DNA from: Nonomuraea maritima
Lineage (GTDB): Bacteria > Actinomycetota > Actinomycetes > Streptosporangiales > Streptosporangiaceae
Assembly: GCF_900100395.1 (NCBI RefSeq)
Contig: NZ_FNFB01000022.1
Location: forward strand, 57,956-121,955
DNA: 64,000 nucleotides
Reading direction: 5' to 3'
Shown here: positions 32,746 through 41,828 of the stretch, piece by piece
Layout of the letters: each line of letters begins with the position of its first letter
How positions within the stretch are numbered: position 1 is the first letter of the stretch
The notes under the pieces: model-generated
The model's database searches: none
Told to the model about the DNA's origin: nothing
Seen by the model: the letters and a program-made list of their open reading frames with translations, nothing else
Translations under genes and position numbers: made by a program

Positions 32746-34620
32746 ATGAGCATGGAGATGACCGCCTGGCACCAGTTGTACGCGATGAACAACCAGCCGG
32801 ACCGCCGCCGCGTCTCCCGGGAAACCGTCCGGCGCATCCTGGGTTTCGCGCGGCCGCACCGGCGCAAGCTGGCGCTGTTCCTGCTGCTGAGCGTGGTGCT
32901 GGCCGGCCTGGCGGTGGCCGCCCCGCTGCTCGCCGGCCGCGTGGTGGACGCCATCTTCAACGGCGAGCCGTTCGGCGTCGTGGTGAGCGTGGCGGGGCTC
33001 ATCGCGGTGCTGGCGGTCGCCGAGGCGGGGCTCGGGTTCCTGGCCCGGTGGCTGTCGGCGGGCCTCGGCGAGAACCTCATCCTCGACCTGCGCACGGCCG
33101 TCTTCGACCACGTACAGCGCCTGCCGGTGGCGTTCTTCACGAGGACCCGCACCGGCGCGCTGGTCAGCCGCCTCAACAACGACGTGATCGGGGCGCAGCG
33201 GGCCTTCACCGACACCCTGTCGGGTGTGTCGGGCAACGTCGTGACGCTCGTGCTGACGCTCACCGCCATGATCAGCATCTCGTGGCAGATCACGCTGCTC
33301 GCGCTGCTGCTCCTGCCGGTGTTCGTCCTGCCCGCTCGGCGGATGGGCACCAGGATCGCCCGGCTGCGGCGCGAGGCGGCCGACCACAACGCGGCCATGG
33401 GCTCGCAGATGACGGAACGGTTCTCCGCGCCTGGCGCGACGCTGGTGAAGCTGTTCGGCAGCCCCGCGAGCGAGTCGGCCGAGTTCGCCCGCCGGGCCCG
33501 CCGGGTGCGCGACATCGGCGTGCGCTCGGCCATGACCCAGTACGCCTTCGTGACCGCGCTGACGCTCGTCTCGGCCCTCGCGCTGGCCCTCGTGTACGGT
33601 CTCGGCGGCTTCTACGCCCTGAGCGGCCAGCTCGCGCCGGGCGCGGTGGTGGCGATGGCCATGCTGCTCACCCGCCTGTACGCCCCGCTGACCGCCCTCG
33701 CCAGCGCCCGCGTGGACGTGATGAGCGCCATCGTGAGCTTCGAGCGGGTGTTCGAGGTGCTCGACCTGGAACCGCTCATCAAGGAGAAGCCGGACGCGCG
33801 CCCGGTGCCGGACGGGCCGGTGTCGGTGGAGTTCGACGACGTGCGCTTCTCGTACCCGGCGGCCGACAAGGTGTCGCTGGCCTCGCTGGAGGAGGTCGCG
33901 ACGCTCGACTCACGCGGTGGTTCCGAGGTGCTGCACGGGGTGTCGTTCCGGGCCGAACCGGGGCAGATGGTGGCCCTGGTCGGCTCGTCGGGAGCGGGCA
34001 AGTCCACGATCGCCCAGCTCCTGCCCCGCCTGTACGACGTCGACTCCGGCGCCGTACGGCTCGGCGGGGCGGACGTACGCGACCTGAGCGCCGCGTCGAT
34101 CCGCGCCACGCTCGGCATGGTCACCCAGGACGGCCACCTGTTCCACGACACGATCCGGGCGAACCTGCTGCTGGCCAGGCCGGACGCCGGCGAGGAGGAG
34201 CTGTGGGACGCGGTCGTCCGCGCCCGCCTGGCCCCGCTGATGGAGTCGCTGCCGGACGGGCTCGACACCGTGGTGGGCGAGCGCGGCTACCGGCTGTCCG
34301 GCGGCGAGCGCCAGCGGCTCACCATCGCCCGGCTGCTGCTGGCCAGGCCCAGGGTGGTCATCCTGGACGAGGCCACGGCGGCGCTCGACTCCACCTCCGA
34401 GGCGGCCGTGCAGGCGGCGCTCGGCGAGGCGCTGGCGGGCAGGACCGCCGTGGTGATCGCCCACCGGCTCTCCACCGTCCGGGCCGCCGACCTCATCCTG
34501 GTGATCGAGGACGGCCGGGTCGTCGAGCGCGGCACCCACGCCGACCTGCTCGCCGCGGGGGGCCGCTACGAGGAGCTGTACCGCACTCAGTTCGACGAGC
34601 CGACGGTCGCGGCCGCCTGA
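32746..34620 (+). CDS. ABC transporter, fused permease and ATPase (exporter half-size)
   Basis: The protein has 624 residues from ATG 32746 (ATG at 32752 also possible). An ABC exporter membrane domain with six helices fills about residues 35-330, followed by an ATPase domain. Walker A is GSSGAGKS (413-420), the signature LSGGE (517-521), Walker B VVILDEATA at about 537, and the H-loop IAHRLST. It should work as a homodimer that exports drugs or lipids. The SoxR-like promoter links it to redox-active molecules, as for an ABC gene in the Streptomyces coelicolor SoxR regulon. Confidence 0.94.
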   Translation: MSMEMTAWHQLYAMNNQPDRRRVSRETVRRILGFARPHRRKLALFLLLSVVLAGLAVAAPLLAGRVVDAIFNGEPFGVVVSVAGLIAVLAVAEAGLGFLARWLSAGLGENLILDLRTAVFDHVQRLPVAFFTRTRTGALVSRLNNDVIGAQRAFTDTLSGVSGNVVTLVLTLTAMISISWQITLLALLLLPVFVLPARRMGTRIARLRREAADHNAAMGSQMTERFSAPGATLVKLFGSPASESAEFARRARRVRDIGVRSAMTQYAFVTALTLVSALALALVYGLGGFYALSGQLAPGAVVAMAMLLTRLYAPLTALASARVDVMSAIVSFERVFEVLDLEPLIKEKPDARPVPDGPVSVEFDDVRFSYPAADKVSLASLEEVATLDSRGGSEVLHGVSFRAEPGQMVALVGSSGAGKSTIAQLLPRLYDVDSGAVRLGGADVRDLSAASIRATLGMVTQDGHLFHDTIRANLLLARPDAGEEELWDAVVRARLAPLMESLPDGLDTVVGERGYRLSGGERQRLTIARLLLARPRVVILDEATAALDSTSEAAVQAALGEALAGRTAVVIAHRLSTVRAADLILVIEDGRVVERGTHADLLAAGGRYEELYRTQFDEPTVAAA

Positions 34621-35996
34621 GGCTCCTTCTCGCCTCTGGGGGCTTCCGGGCGCAGCGCCCAGAGGGCCAGAGGGATGCCTGCCAGCACCACGGCGGACGC
34701 GATGACGAGGGTGAAGCCGTACGCGTCGAGGAAGGCGAGCAGCGGCGGCTGGTCGCTGCCGCTCTGCGCGGACGTCAGGAACGCGCCCAGCACCGTGATG
34801 CCGAGCAGCCCGAAGACCTCACGGGAGACGTTGAGCATGCCCGAGGCGACGCCCGTCCGGCCGACGGGCATGCTGCCGAGCACCGCGGCCGTCAGCGGCA
34901 CGAGCAGGCCGGCGCCGAGGCCGTACAGCACGAACCAGGGGGCGACGGCGGCGTACGTGCCGTCGGCGCCGACCCGGGAGAGCAGGAAGATCGCGACGCC
35001 CATGAGCGCCATGCCGAGCGCGACCGTGCGGCCGATGCCGAGCCACCCGCTGATCCGCTGCGACAGGACCGCCACCACGCCCATGACCAGCGCCATCGGC
35101 ACGAAGGACGCGCCCGCCTGGGTGGGGGAGAAGCCGAGCACGTTCTGCAGCCACAGGGCGCTGAAGAAGTAGATGCCGAACACGCCGAACGACCACAGCC
35201 CGCTGGTGAGCAGCCCGCCGCTGAACACGCGCGACCGGAACAGTGAGATGTCGGCCATCGGCTCGCCGGCCCGCCGCTCGGCCAGCAGGAACGCCACCCC
35301 GGCCGCCGCGGACACGCCGAACGCGGCCAGGATGCCGGGGGAGGTCCAGCCCGCCGACTCGCCCTCGATCAGCGCGTACGTGAGGGCGAACAGGGCCAGG
35401 GCCGAGGTCGCGAGGCCGGGCAGGTCGAGGTCACGGCGGGCGCGGGTGAACGCGGGCAGCGTCCGGAGTGCCAGCACGAACGTGACCACGCCGATCGGCA
35501 CGTTGATCAGGTAGATCCAGCTCCAGTGCAGGTACTCGCTGATGAAGCCGCCCGTGACCGGGCCGAGCGCCATCGACAGCGGCCCGGCGGCGCTCCAGAT
35601 GCCGACGGCCCTGCCGCGCTCGCTCGGGTCGGGGAAGACCTCGCGGATCAGGACGAGGGCGGTCGGGGTGAGCAAAGCGGCGCCGAGCCCCTGCACCGCG
35701 CGGGCGGCGACGAGCATGCCGCCCGACTGCGCCAGCCCGGCGGCCAGGGACGCGACGGTGAAGACGGCCAGCCCGGTGAGGAACGTCCTGCGGGCGCCGA
35801 ACACGTCGGCCAGCCGCCCGCCCGCCAACATCAATCCGGCGAACACCAAAATGTACGAGCTCGTGATCCATTCCAGCCCCGAAATGGTCAGCCCGAGGTC
35901 TCGCTGGATGGTCGGCAACGCCACATTGCCGACGTTGTTGTCGAGAAAAGTCATGAAACTGCCCGCGGTCACCGCGGCCAGGATCCACCAACGCAT
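34587..35996 (-). CDS. DHA2-family MFS drug exporter
   Basis: The protein has 469 residues from ATG 35996 after AGGAGG. It has about 14 membrane helices. The cytoplasmic loop GRLADVFGARR (motif A) and LGWGALLTPTA-like region of the fourth helix are typical of proton-driven EmrB/QacA pumps. Its 3' end overlaps the convergent ABC gene by 34 bases. It diverges from a TetR gene, and both promoters overlap the repeated operator at 36008-36056, so the TetR protein probably represses it and senses a substrate of the pump. Confidence 0.93.
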   Translation of the reverse strand: MRWWILAAVTAGSFMTFLDNNVGNVALPTIQRDLGLTISGLEWITSSYILVFAGLMLAGGRLADVFGARRTFLTGLAVFTVASLAAGLAQSGGMLVAARAVQGLGAALLTPTALVLIREVFPDPSERGRAVGIWSAAGPLSMALGPVTGGFISEYLHWSWIYLINVPIGVVTFVLALRTLPAFTRARRDLDLPGLATSALALFALTYALIEGESAGWTSPGILAAFGVSAAAGVAFLLAERRAGEPMADISLFRSRVFSGGLLTSGLWSFGVFGIYFFSALWLQNVLGFSPTQAGASFVPMALVMGVVAVLSQRISGWLGIGRTVALGMALMGVAIFLLSRVGADGTYAAVAPWFVLYGLGAGLLVPLTAAVLGSMPVGRTGVASGMLNVSREVFGLLGITVLGAFLTSAQSGSDQPPLLAFLDAYGFTLVIASAVVLAGIPLALWALRPEAPRGEKEPQAAATVGSSN

Positions 35997-36007
35997 GCCG
36001 GAGCCTC

Positions 36008-36056
36008 CTATACACCGTACTTGTACGCCGTATAGTTTCTTGTACGCCGTATAGTT
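36008..36056. promoter_or_regulatory. TetR-type operator: dyad plus 19-bp direct repeat
   Basis: CTATACACCGTAC (36008-36020) and GTACGCCGTATAG (36023-36035) form an imperfect dyad. TTGTACGCCGTATAGTT occurs at 36021-36037 and again at 36040-36056, a 19-base period. The cluster lies between the divergent MFS and TetR start codons and is likely bound by the TetR protein, probably by more than one dimer. Confidence 0.75.
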
Positions 36057-36063
36057 GTCAACC

Positions 36064-36732
36064 GTGATGGGGAAACTGACGGCACAGGCCATCGCCGAGC
36101 GGGCCGTGGAGATCGGCGACGCGGAAGGCATCGACGCCCTGACCATCCGCCGCCTGGCCACCGACCTCGGCGTGACGCCGATGGCGCTCTACTGGCACTA
36201 CAAGAACAAGGAACGCCTGCTCGTCGGCATGGCCGACCACCTCGTCAGCGGTTTCGCGCTCAAGCCCGCCGACGAGCGGCCCTGGCAGGAGCGGCTGCGC
36301 GACCTGACCGAAGGGCTCATCCGCACCCTGCGCGCCCACCCGTGCGCCAGGCAGGTGCTCGACCAGATCGACCCCTCCGAGGTGCCCAGCTTCCTGGTCG
36401 TCTGGGACGGCACCCTGGGGCTGGCCAAGGAGGCGGGCTTCGACGCCGACGAGAGCTGCCTGCTCGCGAAATACCTGCTGAACAGCGCCGTCGCCATCGC
36501 CGACGCGCCCGTCCACCACCTGGCCGGCCACACCGACGAGGAGGTCGCGCAGATCAGGCGGGCCAAGCGGCTCGGCCTGGAGTCGCTCGACCCGCAGCGC
36601 TACCCCCACCTGGTGGAGATGGCCGGCCCGCTGACGGGAGGGTCGGCGACGACGTACGACACGTTCGGCGTCGATCTGGTGCTGGCCGGTATCGAGGCCC
36701 TGGCGGCCCGCCGCCGAGGCGGCGCGGGTTAG
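36064..36732 (+). CDS. TetR-family regulator of the adjacent MFS pump
   Basis: The protein has 222 residues from GTG 36064, or 221 from ATG 36067. The helix-turn-helix contains IDALTIRRLATDLGVTPMAL and YWHYKNKERLL. The C-terminal domain has the TetR_C type seen in drug-responsive repressors, with DQIDPSEVPSFLVVW and LAKYLLNSAV. It is divergent from the DHA2 MFS gene across the operator. It most likely represses both itself and the pump until a ligand binds. Confidence 0.92.
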   Translation: MMGKLTAQAIAERAVEIGDAEGIDALTIRRLATDLGVTPMALYWHYKNKERLLVGMADHLVSGFALKPADERPWQERLRDLTEGLIRTLRAHPCARQVLDQIDPSEVPSFLVVWDGTLGLAKEAGFDADESCLLAKYLLNSAVAIADAPVHHLAGHTDEEVAQIRRAKRLGLESLDPQRYPHLVEMAGPLTGGSATTYDTFGVDLVLAGIEALAARRRGGAG

Positions 36733-36742
36733 AGTCGCGATC

Positions 36743-37498
36743 ATGTCTTTCGAGGTGATCTGCGAGATCGAGCCCCCCACCAAGCCCGACCTGAAGCGCG
36801 TACGCCACCAGATCGGCACGCTGACCACGATCGCCGACGCGTTCCTCATCCCCGACAACCACATCGGGCGCGCGACGGTCTCCAGCGTGGCCGTGGCGCA
36901 CGAGGTCGAGCAGATGGGCGGGCGCGGCATCGCCTGCCTCAACTCGCGCGACCGCAACCTGCTGGGCTTCCAGCGCGACCTGCTGACGGCTGCCGCGTAC
37001 GGCGTCGAGCGGTTCCTCTTCGTGTACGGCGACAAGCCGAGGAGCGGCAACCGGACGAGCGACCTCACGGTCCGGTCGATGATCGAGGAGGCACGGGAGT
37101 TCTCGCCCGGTTTCCGGCTCGGGGCGGCGACCGCGCTGCGGGCCGTGCCCGCGTGGAAGCGTACGGCCGACTTCCTGTTCTCGCAGGTCAGCTTCTCGGT
37201 GGAGGCGCAGCTGCGCTGGCGCGAGGAGCACCCGGTCGACCTGCCGGTCTACGCCGGGGTCATGGTGCTGGCCAGCGAGAACCACGCGCGCGGCCTGGCC
37301 GCCGCCATCCCCGACATCGACATCCCTGACGACCTCGTGCGCAAGGTGGCCGCCGACCGCATGGCGGGCGTGCAGGCCGCCTGCGAGCAGGTCCTCGCGC
37401 TGCGCGACTCGGGCGCGTTCGCGGGGGTGCATCTCGTGCCGGTGGCGCGTTACCGCGACGTGGAGTCACGCCTGGCGGGCGTCCTCCAGGCCGGCTGA
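36743..37498 (+). CDS. Methylenetetrahydrofolate reductase-family protein
   Basis: The protein has 251 residues from ATG 36743, ten bases after the TetR stop, so it may be in the same transcript. EVICEIEPPTK at the start, then NHIGRATVSSVAVA and FLFVYGDKPRSGN, and VYAGVMVLASEN mark the FAD-binding MTHFR barrel. At 251 residues it is shorter than bacterial MetF (about 290), as in other actinomycete members of this subgroup. True 5,10-methylene-THF reduction is likely but a related C1 reaction is possible. The 3' end overlaps the convergent MFS gene. Confidence 0.8.
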   Translation: MSFEVICEIEPPTKPDLKRVRHQIGTLTTIADAFLIPDNHIGRATVSSVAVAHEVEQMGGRGIACLNSRDRNLLGFQRDLLTAAAYGVERFLFVYGDKPRSGNRTSDLTVRSMIEEAREFSPGFRLGAATALRAVPAWKRTADFLFSQVSFSVEAQLRWREEHPVDLPVYAGVMVLASENHARGLAAAIPDIDIPDDLVRKVAADRMAGVQAACEQVLALRDSGAFAGVHLVPVARYRDVESRLAGVLQAG

Positions 37499-38944
37499 CC
37501 GCCGGGCCGGCCGGGTGCGTGCGCACGCGGCCAGCACGGCGCCCGCCACCGCGACGGCGAAGAGCATCCCGTACGTCCGCTGGAACCCGCCCATCAGCTG
37601 CTCGACCGCGACCGGCGACAGCGTGGACAGCGTGCCCGCGTACACCTGGGCACGCAGTTCCGGGCTCACCGAGCTCGACAGCACGCTGAACGACAGGCCG
37701 ACGCTGATCACGATGCCCACGTTCATGATCATGACGCGGAAGCCGTTGACCACGCCGAGACTGCCGCTCGGCAGCGCCTGCATGACCTGGGTGGTGTTGC
37801 CGGTGAGGAACGTTCCGCTGCCGCAGCCCGCCACGAACAGCCCGATCGCGATCACCCAGTACGGCGTCGCCGGATCGGCCGTCAGCATCAGCGTGCCGAG
37901 CCCGGCCGCGCTGAGCGCCGCGCCACCGATCGACAGCGCGTACGGCGACACCCACCGCCCGAGGACGCCCACCAGCGGCGAGGCCAGCCCGAGCCCGATC
38001 GGCACCGGCAGTACGCTCAGCCCCGCCTCGAAGGCGTCGACGCCGCGGGCGGCCTGGAAGTACAGCGCCACCACGAGCACCAGCGCCGAGCGGGCGAGCG
38101 AGTTGCAGAACGAGGCCAGGTTCGCGCAGGCGAGCAGCCGCCCGGCGAACAGCTGCAGCCGCAGCACGGGGTTCGCCGCCCGCCGCTCCACCAGCACGAT
38201 GAGCGGCACCAGCGCCAGGAACACCGCCGCTCCTGCCAGCACCACCGGGCTGGTCAGCCCGCTCGTACCCGTCTCCGACAGGGCCAGCAGCGCCGCCGAC
38301 ATCGCGGCGAACAGCAGGAGGTTGCCGAGCCCGTCCACCGGCAGCTTCGGCTGCCTCGGTGTCTTGTGCAGGATCAGCGCGCCCACGACGAGGGCGAGCA
38401 GCCCGGCGGGCACGTTCACCCAGAAGATCCACTGCCAGCCCGCGGTGTCGGCGATGAGGCCGCCGACCGTGGGTCCGGCCAGCTGCGCCACCGACATCAC
38501 GCCGAAGTAGACGCCCATGCCCTGGCTCAGCTTCTCCGGGGGGAAGGCGTCGGTGATGATCACGGTGCCGTTCGCCAGGATCATGGCCGCCCCGACGGCC
38601 TGCAGCACGCGCATGGCGACGAGGAACCACACGTCCGGCGACAGGCCCGCGAGCAGCGAGGCCACGGTGAACAGCGCGAAGCCGGCGAGGTAGACCTCCC
38701 GCCTGCCGAGCAGGTCGGCCACCCGGCCGAAGAACACCACACTGGCGGTGTTGACGAGCAGGAACGACAGCAGGATCCAGCTCGACTGGGTCGCGTCGGC
38801 GTGGAAGTGCCGGACCACCGCGGGCAGCGCCACGTTCAGCGTGCTGCCGGCGATGCCGATGAGGACGAGGCCCAGACTGGTGACCGCGCAGACCTGCCAG
38901 GCATAGCGGAGGTTGCTGCCTTCTCTGGGGGTGACCGCGACCAT
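37466..38944 (-). CDS. DHA2-family MFS exporter, possibly in a Crp-controlled operon
   Basis: The protein has 492 residues from ATG 38944, or 495 from GTG 38953. It has about 14 helices and the motif A GRVADLLGRREVYLAG; the sequence STLNVALPAVVRHFH is typical of EmrB-like pumps. It lies 36 to 45 bases after the stop of the Crp-type gene on the same strand, so the two may be one transcript along with the cyclase. Two ACGTACGAC repeats precede the start (about 38956-38971). The exported compound is unknown. Confidence 0.92.
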   Translation of the reverse strand: MVAVTPREGSNLRYAWQVCAVTSLGLVLIGIAGSTLNVALPAVVRHFHADATQSSWILLSFLLVNTASVVFFGRVADLLGRREVYLAGFALFTVASLLAGLSPDVWFLVAMRVLQAVGAAMILANGTVIITDAFPPEKLSQGMGVYFGVMSVAQLAGPTVGGLIADTAGWQWIFWVNVPAGLLALVVGALILHKTPRQPKLPVDGLGNLLLFAAMSAALLALSETGTSGLTSPVVLAGAAVFLALVPLIVLVERRAANPVLRLQLFAGRLLACANLASFCNSLARSALVLVVALYFQAARGVDAFEAGLSVLPVPIGLGLASPLVGVLGRWVSPYALSIGGAALSAAGLGTLMLTADPATPYWVIAIGLFVAGCGSGTFLTGNTTQVMQALPSGSLGVVNGFRVMIMNVGIVISVGLSFSVLSSSVSPELRAQVYAGTLSTLSPVAVEQLMGGFQRTYGMLFAVAVAGAVLAACARTRPARRSAGLEDARQA

Positions 38945-38989
38945 GACCTCCACTATGACGTACGACGTACGACCGGTTTGTGACGGGGG

Positions 38990-39652
38990 TTACCGGGCGC
39001 GCTGCCTGAGGCCCTCGATGTCGTGGATGATGACGCGGCGGCGGCCGGTCTCGATCAGGCCTCGGTCGCGCAGCATGCGCAGCGCCTTGCTGACCGCCTC
39101 GCGCGACGATCCCGTCCAGCCGGCCAGCTCGTCCTGCGACAGGGGCAGTGCGACCCGCACCCCGGCGCTGGTCTGCTCGCCGTAGCGCTCGGCCAGCTCC
39201 AGCAGCCGGGTGGCGACCCGGCCGGTGGTGTCGTACGCGCCGTACTCGATGCGCTTGCGGTCGGAGTCGCGCAGCCGGAAGCTGACGTACTGCATGAGGA
39301 GCACGGCGATGCGGCCGTGCCCTTCCAGGAAGGTGGCGAAGTCGCGCACGACGAGGCCGGCGACCGGCTCCAACGCGGTGACCGTGGCGGAACGGGGCGA
39401 CCCGTCGATGGCCGACAGCTCACCCAGGATGCCGCCGGGACCGCGTACGGCCAGCACGACCTCGGTGCCGCTGTCGGTGTGCGAGGACACCTTGACCCGG
39501 CCCTCCAACAACACGATCACCCAGTCGGACGTGTCACCTTCCTGGATGACGGTGGTGCCCCGCTCCCACTTTCGGACGTGCCCGGCCGCGCGCAGAGCCG
39601 CGACCTCCTCGGCGGTCAACAGGGACAGGAACTCTCCAGGCTCTGGAACCAT
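38990..39652 (-). CDS. Crp/Fnr-family transcriptional regulator
   Basis: The protein has 220 residues from ATG 39652. The cyclic-nucleotide-binding domain (about 20-130) has FLSLLTAEEVAAL, then GGILGELSAIDGSPRSATVTA, whose Glu and Arg-Ser region fits phosphate-ligand binding to cNMP. The HTH is LSQDELAGWTGSSREAVSKAL. It is located 33 bases downstream of a class III cyclase gene in the same direction, which suggests it senses the cyclase's product. This is close to actinomycete Crp in sequence layout but the cNMP is unproven. Confidence 0.93.
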   Translation of the reverse strand: MVPEPGEFLSLLTAEEVAALRAAGHVRKWERGTTVIQEGDTSDWVIVLLEGRVKVSSHTDSGTEVVLAVRGPGGILGELSAIDGSPRSATVTALEPVAGLVVRDFATFLEGHGRIAVLLMQYVSFRLRDSDRKRIEYGAYDTTGRVATRLLELAERYGEQTSAGVRVALPLSQDELAGWTGSSREAVSKALRMLRDRGLIETGRRRVIIHDIEGLRQRAR

Positions 39653-39685
39653 GCGCCCGATTATGGCAAGCCGGACATTGTTCTT

Positions 39686-41707
39686 TTATTGCAGGTCGGT
39701 TAGAACGTACGCGGTGACCAGCTCCTCCTTGCCCTTCAGGCTCAGCGGCCCGAGCGACTGCACCTGAGCGCCGTCGCCCAGTTGCCGCAGCGTCGTCTGG
39801 CCGATGACGACCGTGCCGGGCTCGGCGATGCCCTCCAGCCGGGCGGCCACGTTCACGCAGTCACCCATCGCGTTGAATCCGCGCAGCTCGGGGCTGCCGA
39901 TGTTGCCGACCAGCGCCGGGCCGGTGTTGATGCCCACGCGGAACCGTGGCCACTCGATGTCGTCGCGCTTCCAGGCCATCTCCTCGGCCACCTGCTCGGC
40001 GGCCCGCTGCATCTCGAGGGCCGCCTGGCAGGCCGCCCGCGCGTGGCCGGGCTGCGTGGCGGGCGCGTTGAACAGGGCCAGCAGCGCGTCGCCGACGAAC
40101 TGCACGATCGTGCCGCCGTTGTTGAGGATGCACGGCACGGCGGCCGTGTGGTAGCGGTTCAGCATCTCGACGATCTCGGCGGGCGTGACCTTCTCCGAGA
40201 ACGTCGTGAAGCCCTTGAGGTCGGCGAAGAGCGCGGTCAGCTCCTTGAGCTCGCCGCCGAGCGCCGCCTGCGACGGGTCGGCGAGCAGGGCGTGCGCCAC
40301 GTCGGGTGACATGTACTGGTGGAACAGGGTGTCCAGCTCGCGGTAGAGCCGGGCGTTCTCCAGCGAGATGGACAGCTGGCCGGCCAGCGTCGCCGCCAGC
40401 GCCTCGTCCTGGCGCGTGCCGCCCACGGGCACCTCCAGCACGCCGGCCAGGTTGCCCTTGACGGTGAGCGGGAAGGCGAGCAGCTCGCCGCGGCGGATCG
40501 GGTTCGTGTCCTTGAACGTGTACTCGCGCGACCCGACCTGCGCCTTGCCCTCCGACACAAGAGCGATCTTGACGTCGCCGTACGCCTGCCGCACCCGGTC
40601 GAGCGACGAGGTCAGCAGCTCGTCCTCGGGCAGGCCGACCCTGGTCTGCGCGCTCACCTCGACGAGCGCCGAGAGCCGTTCCGTCAGCTCGCGTTCGCGG
40701 GCGAGCGCCTCGCCCGCCCGGTCGAGCACCGCGGCCTGGCCCTCGTTGAGCCGGAACTTGCCCGACAGCCGCTGCGCGGCGAGCGGCTCGCCCCGGCGTA
40801 CGTGCTCGACCATCTCCTCCAGCGCCTCGTCGTAGTCGCGCCGGATGCGCCGTACGGTGCTCGACAGCGCCACCGAGTCGAACAGGCCGGCGCTCGACCC
40901 CTCGCGCCTGAACTGCAGGTAGGCGCTGTAGGCGACGAAGACGAAGGCCAGCGTGAGCAGGAGGTGCCACTCCCACCACGACAGGTGCCAGTTGAGCTGC
41001 GACATGCCCGCGACGACCGCCTCGGCCAGCAGCGCGTACGCGGTCATGAGGCTGACCAGCATGGCCGAGGGCCGCCGCCGGTGCAGCATGAACATCATCA
41101 CGCCGGCCGCGACGAACAGCACGAGGGCGGGCGCCGACGCCCACGGCACCCAGTGGATCGGCGAGATCGAGGGCGGGTCGCTGAGCGGCGTCAGGCCCGG
41201 CACCAGCGACACGACGCCCCAGAGCACCATGAATCCGATGAGCGCGGCGCGGATGATGTGCTGGGAGTCGAGCACCGCCTTGGCGGCCCGCTCGCCGAGC
41301 GGCAGCGCCGAGGCGAACGCGAACGCGGCCGCGACCGTGAGCCCCACCTGGTGGTCGAGATCGAACCCGACGGAACCCGCGGGCAGGATGATCTTCGGCG
41401 TGGCCAGGCCGTGCAGGAACAGGAACCCGGCGCTGCTCAGGAACACCATGGACACGAGCATCAGCCGCGCGTCCCGCCGCCTGCGCGACGCCTCGCTGAC
41501 CTGGAAGCCGAGCACGACGCTGATGCCGGCGACCACGAGGATCATCCAGAAGTGGCTGGGGTTGTGCTGCCAGAAGATGTTGACCGAGGGTTGCGCCAGC
41601 AGCAGCCACAACCCGAGGAGCGGTAGTGCCAGATGGATGAGCCAGACCACACCTCGTACGGGTTGGGTGGCCGACGGCAGGTACGGGGCTTGATCAGGGG
41701 TTGACAC
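39686..41707 (-). CDS. Membrane class III adenylate/guanylate cyclase with GAF-like domain
   Basis: The protein has 673 residues from GTG 41707. About nine membrane helices fill residues 20-280. A region (about 340-475) that looks like a GAF domain follows, then the cyclase catalytic domain (about 490-660). The metal aspartate lies in LFADLKGFTTFSE, the second in VQFVGDALLALFN, and the transition-state residues in NAMGDCVNVAARLEG. It should make cAMP (or cGMP) in the cytoplasm in response to a membrane or ligand signal. ATTGGTA repeats upstream (about 41715-41775) may be regulatory. Confidence 0.92.
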   Translation of the reverse strand: MSTPDQAPYLPSATQPVRGVVWLIHLALPLLGLWLLLAQPSVNIFWQHNPSHFWMILVVAGISVVLGFQVSEASRRRRDARLMLVSMVFLSSAGFLFLHGLATPKIILPAGSVGFDLDHQVGLTVAAAFAFASALPLGERAAKAVLDSQHIIRAALIGFMVLWGVVSLVPGLTPLSDPPSISPIHWVPWASAPALVLFVAAGVMMFMLHRRRPSAMLVSLMTAYALLAEAVVAGMSQLNWHLSWWEWHLLLTLAFVFVAYSAYLQFRREGSSAGLFDSVALSSTVRRIRRDYDEALEEMVEHVRRGEPLAAQRLSGKFRLNEGQAAVLDRAGEALARERELTERLSALVEVSAQTRVGLPEDELLTSSLDRVRQAYGDVKIALVSEGKAQVGSREYTFKDTNPIRRGELLAFPLTVKGNLAGVLEVPVGGTRQDEALAATLAGQLSISLENARLYRELDTLFHQYMSPDVAHALLADPSQAALGGELKELTALFADLKGFTTFSEKVTPAEIVEMLNRYHTAAVPCILNNGGTIVQFVGDALLALFNAPATQPGHARAACQAALEMQRAAEQVAEEMAWKRDDIEWPRFRVGINTGPALVGNIGSPELRGFNAMGDCVNVAARLEGIAEPGTVVIGQTTLRQLGDGAQVQSLGPLSLKGKEELVTAYVLTDLQ

Positions 41708-41784
41708 AAACCTGATTATCCCTAAGACCAAGTACCTACCAATGCGTACTTTTACTCAATTGCTTACCAATAGCTGGTCAAATG

Positions 41785-41821
41785 CCGAAGGACCGGTACG
41801 AACCCCGTACCGGTCCTTCGG
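41785..41821 (-). terminator. Terminator after purL
   Basis: A perfect 16-bp stem, CCGAAGGACCGGTACG (41785-41800) and CGTACCGGTCCTTCGG (41806-41821), with the loop AACCC, lies 7 bases past the purL stop codon on the minus strand. A short ATTTG follows the stem in the transcript. Confidence 0.85.
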
Positions 41822-41828
41822 TGGATCA

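Noticed and set aside
36055..36063. TTG at 36055 as start of the TetR gene
   Set aside because: It lies within the operator repeat, and GTG 36064 or ATG 36067 fits the family start better.
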